A stretch of 8,190 nt of DNA, taken from NCBI GenBank assembly GCA_011055475.1, contig DSDH01000085.1, positions 1 through 8,190 of the forward strand, written 5' to 3'. This document shows positions 1-6,547 of this stretch, one piece after another (position 1 is the first letter of the stretch; every line of letters begins with the position of its first letter). The position numbers and the translations under genes were made by a program. The notes beneath the pieces are model-generated. The model worked only from the letters and a program-made list of their open reading frames with translations, was not told the origin of the DNA and searched no databases. Source of the stretch: Phycisphaerales bacterium. Its GTDB lineage: Bacteria > Planctomycetota > Phycisphaerae > Sedimentisphaerales > Anaerohalosphaeraceae.

Positions 1-873
1 GAGCGGGACCTCGAGAGCCGGATTCCGTGCCGGTTGCTGCACATCGACGTCACGGGCGATGGTGCGGCCGACGTGCATCTCGTGGGGGCCGGGCACGACG
101 TGACCGGGCCGGATGGAAAGGTGGTCCCGTTTTCCAAGCTGATGCCGGCCGCGGAGATCAAGGACCTGGAGGATGGGCGGGTGGAGGTCCGCCCCAGGGC
201 GATCTCCTTCCTGCGGGCGGTGGTCAAGACCAAGGACGGCAGTTGGATGTTCAACACGGACAGCATCATTCCGACCTACGTGACGCAGGCCATGCCGAGC
301 TGGTTCGGCCTGTTGTTCCTCCTGACGCTGCTGTCGGCGGCGATGAGCACCCTGTCGAGCCAATTCCATACCGCGGGGACGAGCATCGGGCGGGACGTGT
401 ACGAGCGGCTCACCGGTCGGCAGGGCCACGGCATCGGGGTCACGCGGATGGGGATTATCGTGGGCATTGTGATTGCGGTCGTCCTGAGCAGTTACGCCCG
501 CGGCGGATACATCATCGCGCGAGCCACCGCCATCTTTTTCGGGCTGTGCGCATCGGCGTTTCTGCCGTCGTTTGTGGGCGGATTGTACTGGAAGCGGATG
601 ACGCGGGCCGGCGCGATTGCCTCGATCCTGGTGGGCTTTCTCGTGACGGCCTTCTGGCTGCTGTTCATCAAGGACACCGAGGCGCGGGCGATCGGCCTGT
701 GCCATGCCCTGTTCGGCAAGCATTCCCTGCTGTTGGACAAGGCCACCTGGCCGGTGGTCGATCCGATCGTGGTGGCCTTGCCGATTTCGATCGTGGTGGC
801 CGTGGTGGTGAGTCTGTTGACGCAGCCGCCCGCCAAGGACCACCTGGACAAGTGTTTTGGAAACCGCGGATAG
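1..873 (+). CDS. Sodium:solute symporter (SSS family), 3' part only
   Basis: This is the C-terminal part (290 codons, open at the window start) of an inner-membrane sodium-coupled symporter. The family assignment rests on the segment at about 340-420, where a membrane helix ends in AMSTLSSQ and continues into TAGTSIGRDVYERL. This matches the helix and 'RD.Y' signature of the sodium/glucose-type symporters. Five hydrophobic segments are visible at about 301-345, 436-495, 511-585, 604-669 and 751-822, and a short charged tail ends at TAG 871-873. Before the first helix lies a hydrophilic stretch of about 85 residues (1-255) rich in Asp, Gly and Val, longer than the usual loop there. The substrate cannot be told from this part; sugars, amino acids, carboxylates and phenylacetate are all known in the family. 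The gene lies 61 bp upstream of an outer-membrane barrel gene and is probably co-transcribed with it. The true start is outside the window. Confidence 0.85.
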   Translation, partial: ERDLESRIPCRLLHIDVTGDGAADVHLVGAGHDVTGPDGKVVPFSKLMPAAEIKDLEDGRVEVRPRAISFLRAVVKTKDGSWMFNTDSIIPTYVTQAMPSWFGLLFLLTLLSAAMSTLSSQFHTAGTSIGRDVYERLTGRQGHGIGVTRMGIIVGIVIAVVLSSYARGGYIIARATAIFFGLCASAFLPSFVGGLYWKRMTRAGAIASILVGFLVTAFWLLFIKDTEARAIGLCHALFGKHSLLLDKATWPVVDPIVVALPISIVVAVVVSLLTQPPAKDHLDKCFGNRG

Positions 874-922
874 GCTGGGCGAAAACACGACAAGCCAACA
901 GGACAAACGAATCGCGTAAGTT

Positions 923-927
923 AGGAG
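923..927 (+). promoter_or_regulatory. Ribosome binding site of the barrel gene
   Basis: AGGAG lies 7 bases upstream of the ATG at 935, inside TTAGGAGACAAGGC. It supports this start, as does the signal peptide that begins there. I saw no convincing promoter in the 61-bp gap after the symporter gene, so read-through from the upstream gene is likely. Confidence 0.7.
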
Positions 928-934
928 ACAAGGC

Positions 935-2428
935 ATGAGAGGAAACCCAGGAAAATGGTGGCAGGCGGCCGCGGCGGTTCTGCTCGTCGGGATGGTCTCG
1001 ACCGCGCTGGCCGCCGGCGCCAAGGAGTATGTCGGGCAGCGGGACACCGAACATTCCCACCTGACCGGGGCCTGGCTGGACACCTTCCACAATCCGATGG
1101 ACGGTGTCACGATGGGGCTGGACCTGCGCTGGCGCGAGATCTACGGCCGGAACATCGTGTCCCTTAACGAGCAGCAGGGCGACGGTCAGGCCGCGCACCA
1201 CAACAACGCGTGGGTGCGCGGGCGCTATCGCATGCGTTGGAACTCCAAGTTCGAGTTGGCCAGCGACCTGGATTTCAACATGCGGTGGATATGGGAGTTC
1301 GACCGGTGGGACAACAGCTTCACCAAGGACTCCAGCGTCGACTTCGACGAGATCGTGCCGGACATCTTCAATATCACCTGGCGCAACGCCTTTGATATGC
1401 CGCTGACCCTGGTCATCGGTCGCCAGGACATCATCCTGGGCAACGGCTGGCTGGTCCTGGACGGCACGCCCGCCGACGGGTCGCGGACGATCTACTTCGA
1501 TGCCGCCCGGGCGACCTACGCGCCGACTGAGGATCGTTCCCTGGACATCATCTGGATTCAGAACTACGACGACGAGGACAAGTGGCTCCAGCCGATCAAC
1601 CATCGGGAGTCCTGGCGCCATGCCACCCAGTACCAGGATGAACGCGGCCTGATCGTGTATCTGACGGACAAGAGTCTCATCCCCAACACGCAGGTCGAGG
1701 CGTACTACATGTACAAGCAGGATGACGCCTCGGACTGGGCCAAACATAACGCGGCCAATCGGGTTGCCGGCCGGGACGATGAGATTCATACGCTGGGCGG
1801 CGCGCTCCAGGGCAAGCTGGACGACAACTGGAGCTACCGGGCCGAGGGCGCGATGCAGTTCGGAAGCAAGGAGAACGCCACGACGGGTCGGTACGATACG
1901 CTTCAGGCCTACGGCTTCAACAGCCGGGCGACCTACGCCTTCCATGACGAGCGCAACAGCAGCTTCCACGTGGACTACGAGTACCTCAGCGGGGACGATC
2001 CCGGGACCAGTGCCAACGAGCAGTTCGATCCGCTGTGGGGCGAGTGGCCGCAGTACAACCGTGGCGGCGATCTGCCGGCTTATCTCTGGGCGCCCGAGGC
2101 CGACCTGGGCGAGGTGACCAACCTGCACCGTCTGGGACTCGGCTACACGTTCGACCTCGCCCCCAAGTGGACCCTGCAGACGGACTACAATCTTATGTGG
2201 GCCGACCAGAACACCCGGGGCGGTGTGACGCACCCCGCGTTGGGCACAACCTTCAATAGCGACGGCAAGTTCCGCGGCCAGATGCTCACCGGCTATCTGA
2301 AGTACCGTTGCTGCAAGCAGCTCAGCATGCACTTCCTGATGGATTACTTCCAGCCGGGAACGTATTACGATGGCAGCACCCAGGACCACGCCGTGTTCCT
2401 GCGGTTCAATTTCGAGTACACGTTCTAA
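935..2428 (+). CDS. Outer-membrane beta-barrel, alginate-export-like porin
   Basis: This 497-residue protein is probably an outer-membrane channel. The N-terminus is a signal peptide: a basic start, a hydrophobic core at about residues 10-21, and a likely signal peptidase I site after ALA at 24-26. The mature part is rich in Tyr, Trp, Asp and Asn in alternating patterns typical of beta strands, and the chain ends in a strand closing with Phe497 (FNFEYTF), the usual signal for barrel insertion. GRQDIILGNGW at 162-172, followed by an 'R-T-I-Y-F-D-A-A-R' segment near 184-192, resembles the alginate-export domain (AlgE-like, Pfam Alginate_exp). So does SGDDPG...FDPLWG near 352-369. The family name does not mean alginate is the substrate; many relatives are uncharacterised channels. 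Its place behind a sodium symporter suggests the two carry the same solute across outer and inner membranes. I am confident of the barrel and less sure of the subfamily. Confidence 0.8.
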   Translation: MRGNPGKWWQAAAAVLLVGMVSTALAAGAKEYVGQRDTEHSHLTGAWLDTFHNPMDGVTMGLDLRWREIYGRNIVSLNEQQGDGQAAHHNNAWVRGRYRMRWNSKFELASDLDFNMRWIWEFDRWDNSFTKDSSVDFDEIVPDIFNITWRNAFDMPLTLVIGRQDIILGNGWLVLDGTPADGSRTIYFDAARATYAPTEDRSLDIIWIQNYDDEDKWLQPINHRESWRHATQYQDERGLIVYLTDKSLIPNTQVEAYYMYKQDDASDWAKHNAANRVAGRDDEIHTLGGALQGKLDDNWSYRAEGAMQFGSKENATTGRYDTLQAYGFNSRATYAFHDERNSSFHVDYEYLSGDDPGTSANEQFDPLWGEWPQYNRGGDLPAYLWAPEADLGEVTNLHRLGLGYTFDLAPKWTLQTDYNLMWADQNTRGGVTHPALGTTFNSDGKFRGQMLTGYLKYRCCKQLSMHFLMDYFQPGTYYDGSTQDHAVFLRFNFEYTF

Positions 2429-2457
2429 ACCGGCATACGTCAGCGCTGGACATTTCG

Positions 2458-2485
2458 GGAGGCCCGGTCGCAAGGCCGGGCCTCC
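2458..2485 (+). terminator. Intrinsic-type terminator hairpin after the barrel gene
   Basis: GGAGGCCCGG (2458-2467) pairs perfectly with CCGGGCCTCC (2476-2485) around an 8-base loop, 30 bases after the stop codon of the barrel gene. Only a short TT follows (TTGTG), so the U-tract is poor and termination efficiency is uncertain. The position between two functional groups, with a promoter-like site downstream, supports a transcript end here. Confidence 0.7.
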
Positions 2486-2547
2486 TTGTGCGCGCCTCGC
2501 CCTGTCATACCCCCCGCATGCCGCCCGGTTTCCGAAGACAATGACCC

Positions 2548-2576
2548 TTGACGGGGCCGAGTCGGGCGGCTATCGT
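2548..2576 (+). promoter_or_regulatory. Sigma70-like promoter for the ior-paaK operon
   Basis: TTGACG (2548-2553) matches five of six bases of the -35 consensus. After exactly 17 bp comes TATCGT (2571-2576), which matches four of six bases of the -10 consensus, including the first T, the A and the last T. Transcription would start near 2583 and leave a leader of about 60 bases before the ATG at 2642. It is the only good promoter-like match I found between the terminator hairpin and iorA. The rest of the 213-bp gap (2429-2641) shows no convincing gene, riboswitch or operator. Confidence 0.55.
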
Positions 2577-2641
2577 AGAGCACCGTTTTTCCTGTGTTTG
2601 TCGGTGGTCATAGCCGATTTCCATGATGATGAAAGGGTTCC

Positions 2642-4201
2642 ATGACCCGTACGAAACGACCCGTTCACAAGGCGTTCCTGTCCGGCAACGAGGCCCTGGC
2701 CCGCGGGGCCTGGCAGGCGGGGCTCAAGGTCGCCTGTGCCTATCCTGGTACGCCGTCGACCGAGATCCTCGAAGCCCTGGCGACCTATCCCGAATTGGAC
2801 GTGCAGTGGTCCGTGAATGAAAAGGTGGCCTACGAGGTGGCCTTTGCGGCCGCGGTCGGCGGGGTCCGCAGCCTGTTTGCGTGCAAGCACGTCGGCCTGA
2901 ACGTGGCCATGGATCCCCTGATGACCTCCGCGTACACGGGCGTGAACGCGGGGTTCGTGATCGTTGTCTGCGACGATCCGGGGATGCACTCCTCGCAAAA
3001 CGAGCAGGATACGCGGTGGGTGAGCCTTTACGCCAAGCTTCCGATGCTGGAGCCGGCCAACCCCGGCGAGGCGCTGGCGTTCGTGGGCGAGGCCTTTGCC
3101 CTCAGCGAGCGGTTCGACACGCCGGTGATCGTCCGCATGACGACGCGTATCAGCCACGGCAAGGAGGACGTGGTGATCGGGGAGCGGGATGAAGTGACGA
3201 CCCTGGCCCTGGAAAAGGATTTTCGCAAATACGTCATGGTGCCGGGCAACGCCCGCGGCCGGCACGAGGTGCTGGAAAAGCGGCTGGTTCGACTGAAGGC
3301 CCTCGCTGAGAAGACGCGGTTGAACCGGATCGAGGAGGGGACGCGAAGCCTGGGTTTCATCACCTCGTCGGTGACGTATCAGTACGTTAAGGAATGCTAC
3401 CCCGATGCCTCGTTTCTCAAGCTGGGGATGAGCTATCCGTTCTGCGATGAGAAGATCCGTGCGTTCGCCAAAAGCGTCCGTCGGTGCGTGGTGGTCGAGG
3501 AGCTCGATCCGTTTCTCGAAGAGCACATCAAGACGCTGGGTGTGCGTTTCGCGGCCAAGGACCCCTCCTGGCGGTTGGGCGAGCTGGGTCCCGATGCCAT
3601 CGGCCCGATCGTCCGGGGCGAGCAGCGAAAGGTCCGCCAAACCAAGTCCCGTCCGCCGCGGCTGTGCCCGGGCTGCCCGCACTGGGCCACGTTCTCGGTC
3701 CTCAAAAAGCTGGGTGTCTTCGTGGCCGGGGACATCGGCTGCTACACGCTTGGGGCGCTGCCGCCCACGTCGGCGCTGCATTCGTGTCTGTGCATGGGGG
3801 CGGGCGTGACCTTCAACGAGGGCCTGCGCCGGGCGCATCCCGACGGGCCCATCGTCGGCGTCGTGGGGGATTCCACGTTTGTGCATTCGGGCGTCACGGG
3901 TCTGATCAGCGCGGCCTACAACAAGTCCCGCGGGGTGATTTTCATCCTGGACAACCGCACGACGGCGATGACCGGCGGGCAGAACCACCCCGCGACCGGT
4001 CTGACGATTCGGGATGAACCGACCCGTGAGCTGGACCTGGCGGCATTGTGCCGGGCCTGCGGGGCCGATCACGTGGACGTGATCGATCCGACGGGCAATC
4101 TCAAGGCCTTCGAGGCGCTCGTCGTCGAGCGGCTTGGGGCCGATGCCCTCAGCGTGATTATCGCCAAGCATCCGTGCAAACTCATCAAGCGAAAGCTCTA
4201 G
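2642..4201 (+). CDS. iorA: Indolepyruvate oxidoreductase large subunit IorA, lacking the ferredoxin domain
   Basis: This is the TPP-dependent subunit of the cytoplasmic enzyme that interconverts aryl-pyruvate plus CoA with arylacetyl-CoA plus CO2, using low-potential electrons. The N-terminal Pyr domain begins with LSGNEALARGAWQAG and YPGTPSTEIL at 13-43 and carries a Glu at residue 60 in SVNEKVAYEVA, the position of the usual TPP-activating acid. The C-terminal TPP-binding domain has LCPGCPH (341-347), DIGCYTLG (364-371) and GDS (409-411) with Asn438 in ILDN, the metal/TPP motif. By analogy with related 2-oxoacid oxidoreductases, Cys342, Cys345, Cys367 and Cys512 could bind the proximal [4Fe-4S] cluster; that is inference. 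The protein has 519 residues, against roughly 580-640 in typical IorA. It ends at HPCKLIKRKL, just where the usual two-cluster ferredoxin module would start. The start at 2642 has GAAAGGG only 4 bases upstream. IorB follows after one base. Confidence 0.93.
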   Translation: MTRTKRPVHKAFLSGNEALARGAWQAGLKVACAYPGTPSTEILEALATYPELDVQWSVNEKVAYEVAFAAAVGGVRSLFACKHVGLNVAMDPLMTSAYTGVNAGFVIVVCDDPGMHSSQNEQDTRWVSLYAKLPMLEPANPGEALAFVGEAFALSERFDTPVIVRMTTRISHGKEDVVIGERDEVTTLALEKDFRKYVMVPGNARGRHEVLEKRLVRLKALAEKTRLNRIEEGTRSLGFITSSVTYQYVKECYPDASFLKLGMSYPFCDEKIRAFAKSVRRCVVVEELDPFLEEHIKTLGVRFAAKDPSWRLGELGPDAIGPIVRGEQRKVRQTKSRPPRLCPGCPHWATFSVLKKLGVFVAGDIGCYTLGALPPTSALHSCLCMGAGVTFNEGLRRAHPDGPIVGVVGDSTFVHSGVTGLISAAYNKSRGVIFILDNRTTAMTGGQNHPATGLTIRDEPTRELDLAALCRACGADHVDVIDPTGNLKAFEALVVERLGADALSVIIAKHPCKLIKRKL

Positions 4202-4202
4202 C

Positions 4203-4688
4203 ATGAACATCGAAACCTGCAACGTCGTCCTGGGCGGCATCGGGGGCCAGGGGATTCTCAAGGCCAGCGAGATCTGCGGCTGGGCGGCCCTGTACGAGGG
4301 GTACCACGTCAAGAAGTCGGAGGTGCACGGCATGGCCCAGCGGGGCGGCTCGGTGGAATCGCACCTGCGGTTCGGGCAGCGGGTCTTCTCGCCGCTGGTG
4401 AATCGGGGCGGCGCGGACTTCCTGCTGTGCTTCCACGAGGAAGAGCACTCACGGCTCAAGCCCTACCTCAGGAAGGGCGGCCGCGATCTGCTGCGGTACC
4501 TGGACGCCGCGCGAAAGCTCGTGGTCCAGGAGCCGCGGGCGCTGAACACCGCGATGGTGGGCGTCTTGTCGCGGGAGCTCCCCATCGGCGAGGCGGCCTG
4601 GGAAAAGGCCCTGGAGACGGTGTTCCCGCCGAAGTTTCTGTCCTTCAACCGCGGGGTTTTTTTCGAGGCGCGGACTATGGAGCGCTGA
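4203..4688 (+). CDS. iorB: Indolepyruvate oxidoreductase small subunit IorB (short form)
   Basis: This is the gamma-type subunit that pairs with IorA; in this superfamily the domain takes part in CoA binding and catalysis. Recognition is clear from GGIGGQGIL at 11-19 and from the strongly conserved VKKSEVHGMAQRGGSVESHLRFG run at 36-58, followed by VFSPLV. Near the C-terminus, LNTAMVGVLS (114-123) and FPPKFLSFNRGVF (131-143) match the usual ending of IorB. The protein has 161 residues against about 190-200 in typical IorB. The shortfall lies between PYLRKGG (87-93) and LNTAMVG, where about 30 residues are absent. Since both flanks are in frame and well conserved, this looks like a natural deletion and not a frameshift. 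The ATG sits one base after the iorA stop, with no good separate Shine-Dalgarno sequence, so translation is probably coupled to iorA. Confidence 0.9.
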   Translation: MNIETCNVVLGGIGGQGILKASEICGWAALYEGYHVKKSEVHGMAQRGGSVESHLRFGQRVFSPLVNRGGADFLLCFHEEEHSRLKPYLRKGGRDLLRYLDAARKLVVQEPRALNTAMVGVLSRELPIGEAAWEKALETVFPPKFLSFNRGVFFEARTMER

Positions 4689-4728
4689 GCGGCCGATCGG
4701 TGGGGAGGAGCACGATATTCACGCCAGT

Positions 4729-4734
4729 GAGGAG
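4729..4734 (+). promoter_or_regulatory. Ribosome binding site of the first paaK
   Basis: GAGGAG lies 8 bases before the ATG at 4743 and fixes that start. A second GAGGAG at about 4705-4710 in the same 54-bp gap is not followed by a start codon. No promoter or hairpin was seen in the gap, so the gene appears to belong to the ior transcript. Confidence 0.7.
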
Positions 4735-4742
4735 ACCGAAGC

Positions 4743-6044
4743 ATGATCTGGAAGGAAGACATCGAAACCATGCCGCTGGAGGATTTGAAGAACCTCCAAT
4801 CCGAGCGGCTGGCCAACATCGTGCGCTACGTCTACGAGAACTGTCCCGTCTACAAGGACAAGTTCGATCGGACGGGCGTCTCGCCCGGCGACGTGCGGAG
4901 CATCGACGACATCACGCGCCTGCCGTTCACGACCAAGCTCGACATGCGGGATCATTATCCGTTCGGGCTGTTCAGCCGGCCGCGGACCGACCTGGTGGAG
5001 ATTCACGTGTCCAGCGGCACCACGGGCAACCCGACGCTGGTGGGCTACACCCGCGACGACATCGGCCTATGGTCGGACGTGATGGCCCGGGCATTGTGCT
5101 GTGCCGGCGCCGAACCGGAGGACACGATCCAGATCGCCTACGGATACGGCCTGTTCACCGGGGGGCTGGGTTTCCACTACGGGGCGCTGGAGATGGGTCT
5201 GACGATCATCCCCACCAGCTCGGGGCAGACCAAGCGGCAGTTGAAGATCATGCAGGATTTCACCCCGCGGATCCTGGCCTGCACCCCGAGTTACGCGTTG
5301 TACATGGTCGAGGAGGCCAAGGAGATGGGCCTTGATCCGCGGCGAAGCTCGTGGGAGATCGGCATCTTCGGGGCCGAGCCGTGGAGCGAGTCCATGCGGG
5401 CCGAGATTGAGGCCGAGTGGAACATGCTGGCCACGGACGTGTACGGTCTCAGCGAGATCATCGGTCCCGGCGTCAGCCAGGAGTGTCACCTCAAGCAGGG
5501 CCTGCACGTCTTCAGCGACGTGTTCTACCCGGAGATCATCGACCCCGAGACCGGCCAGCCCGTGGCCGAGGGCCAGGACGGCGAACTGGTGATCACCACG
5601 CTGACCAAGCAGGGCATCCCGCTGATCCGCTACCGCACGCGGGACATCGTCAGCATGACGACCGAGCCGTGCGCCTGTGGGCGGACCAGCCCGCGGACCA
5701 GCAAGATCAAGGGCCGCACGGACGACATGATCGTCGTGCGGGGCATCAATGTCTTCCCCTCGCAGATCGAGCACGTTCTGCTGGGCATCGAGGGCACCCA
5801 CCCGCACTACCAGATCGTCATCGATCGGCAGGCCCACCAGTTGGACAGCGTGCAGATCATGGTCGAGGTGGACGAGAGAATATTCAGCGACGAGATCAAG
5901 AAGATGCGGGCGCTGGAGCGGCAGATCCAGCACGAGATCCAGGCCGTGTTGAGCGTCAGCGTGGAGGTCAAGCTCGTCGAGCCCAAGACGCTCGAGCGCA
6001 GCATGGGCAAGGCCAAACGCGTCGTGGACAAGCGCAGCCTCTAG
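4743..6044 (+). CDS. paaK: Phenylacetate-CoA ligase (AMP-forming), first copy
   Basis: This is an arylacetate:CoA ligase of the adenylate-forming superfamily, a cytoplasmic enzyme that makes arylacetyl-CoA from acid, ATP and CoA through an acyl-adenylate. Its 433 residues equal the normal PaaK length. The large domain carries the phosphate-binding loop SSGTTG (90-95), YGYGLFTGGLGFHYG (133-147) and YGLSE (234-238), followed by IGPGVSQEC. The hinge and C-terminal domain hold RYRTRD (296-301), GRTDDM (324-329) with RGINVFPSQIE (333-343), and GKAKRVVD (422-429), which supplies the likely catalytic lysine. Cys248, His255, Cys310 and Cys312 are also present in the second copy and could form a metal site. 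Location behind iorAB and before an ACT gene indicates that the substrate is an arylacetate linked to aromatic amino acids, such as phenyl-, hydroxyphenyl- or indoleacetate. The exact acid cannot be read from sequence. Confidence 0.92.
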   Translation: MIWKEDIETMPLEDLKNLQSERLANIVRYVYENCPVYKDKFDRTGVSPGDVRSIDDITRLPFTTKLDMRDHYPFGLFSRPRTDLVEIHVSSGTTGNPTLVGYTRDDIGLWSDVMARALCCAGAEPEDTIQIAYGYGLFTGGLGFHYGALEMGLTIIPTSSGQTKRQLKIMQDFTPRILACTPSYALYMVEEAKEMGLDPRRSSWEIGIFGAEPWSESMRAEIEAEWNMLATDVYGLSEIIGPGVSQECHLKQGLHVFSDVFYPEIIDPETGQPVAEGQDGELVITTLTKQGIPLIRYRTRDIVSMTTEPCACGRTSPRTSKIKGRTDDMIVVRGINVFPSQIEHVLLGIEGTHPHYQIVIDRQAHQLDSVQIMVEVDERIFSDEIKKMRALERQIQHEIQAVLSVSVEVKLVEPKTLERSMGKAKRVVDKRSL

Positions 6045-6071
6045 CGGGACCGCCAAGGAAAGGACAGGCCG

Positions 6072-6503
6072 ATGAACATCACGCAATTATCCGTGTTCCT
6101 GGAGAATCGCAAGGGCCGCCTGGCAGAGGTCTGTTCGCTGCTGGGGCGGCACCAGATCAATATCCGCGCCCTGACCATCGCCGAGACCGAATCGTTCGGC
6201 GTGCTGCGGATCGTTGTGGACAAGCCCGATGAGGCCGCCGCCCTCTTGAAGGAGCACCGGATCACCGCGAACGTGACGAACGTGGTGGCCGTTGAGGTGC
6301 CCGACAAGCCGGGCGGCCTGGCGGGGGTGCTCAAGGTGCTGGCCGACCATGATGTGAACGTCGAGTACATGTACGGCTTCGTGGAGAAGTCGTCGGACAA
6401 TGCCCTGATGGTCTTCCGCTTCGACGCCGTGGAGGCGGCCATTAAGGTGCTCAGCGACAGCGGAATCAAGATCGTCGGCGCCGAGCATATCCGCGGTCTG
6501 TGA
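6072..6503 (+). CDS. Double ACT-domain amino-acid-binding protein, first copy
   Basis: This is a small stand-alone regulatory protein of 143 residues made of two ACT domains, at about 3-69 and 71-141. Each begins with a strand and then the ligand-loop Gly region: LENRKGRLAEV at 10-20 and VPDKPGGLAGVL at 76-87. Each then runs into a helix and a second strand (INIRAL; VNVEYMYGF), giving the usual beta-alpha-beta-beta-alpha-beta order. ACT domains bind small ligands, usually amino acids, at domain interfaces. There is no enzyme or DNA-binding domain, so it probably acts by binding a partner protein. Stand-alone double-ACT proteins of this length are often encoded next to PaaK, and here the gene follows the first ligase by 27 bp. 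I infer that it senses an aromatic amino acid and modulates the ligase or IorAB. An AAGGAAAGGA run (6055-6064) supports the start. Confidence 0.88.
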   Translation: MNITQLSVFLENRKGRLAEVCSLLGRHQINIRALTIAETESFGVLRIVVDKPDEAAALLKEHRITANVTNVVAVEVPDKPGGLAGVLKVLADHDVNVEYMYGFVEKSSDNALMVFRFDAVEAAIKVLSDSGIKIVGAEHIRGL

Positions 6504-6547
6504 GCCGGGCCGGACCGCCGACCGCTAAACCGCAACGGGGAGTTGTG

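Noticed and set aside
668..2473. 601-codon open frame on the - strand opposite the symporter and barrel genes
   Set aside because: It is antisense to two clear genes, and its translation is low-complexity Val/Leu/Arg/Gly-rich with no recognisable domain. GC-biased third codon positions on the + strand remove stops from the opposite frame.
2601..2617. TCGG/CCGA inverted repeat in the iorA leader, considered as an operator or riboswitch stem
   Set aside because: It has only four base pairs and no further conserved structure, so it can be chance.
2623..2820. Small + strand frame starting at ATG 2623, upstream of and overlapping the iorA start
   Set aside because: Most of it lies inside iorA in another frame, it has no ribosome binding site of its own, and its translation has no recognisable features.
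2570..4459. 629-codon open frame on the - strand opposite iorA and iorB
   Set aside because: The coding frame on + is certain from family motifs. The antisense translation is Arg/His/Gly-rich without any domain, a shadow of codon bias.
4653..4663. GGGG followed by seven Ts near the end of iorB, considered as a frameshift or terminator site
   Set aside because: The normal frame reads through into a family-typical C-terminus, and no hairpin precedes the T run.
6500..6547. GTG start at 6500 overlapping the stop of the first ACT gene, as an alternative start for the second ligase
   Set aside because: The extra 16 residues have no counterpart in the first ligase, while ATG 6548 has a ribosome binding site at 6537-6542 and gives an N-terminus that aligns.
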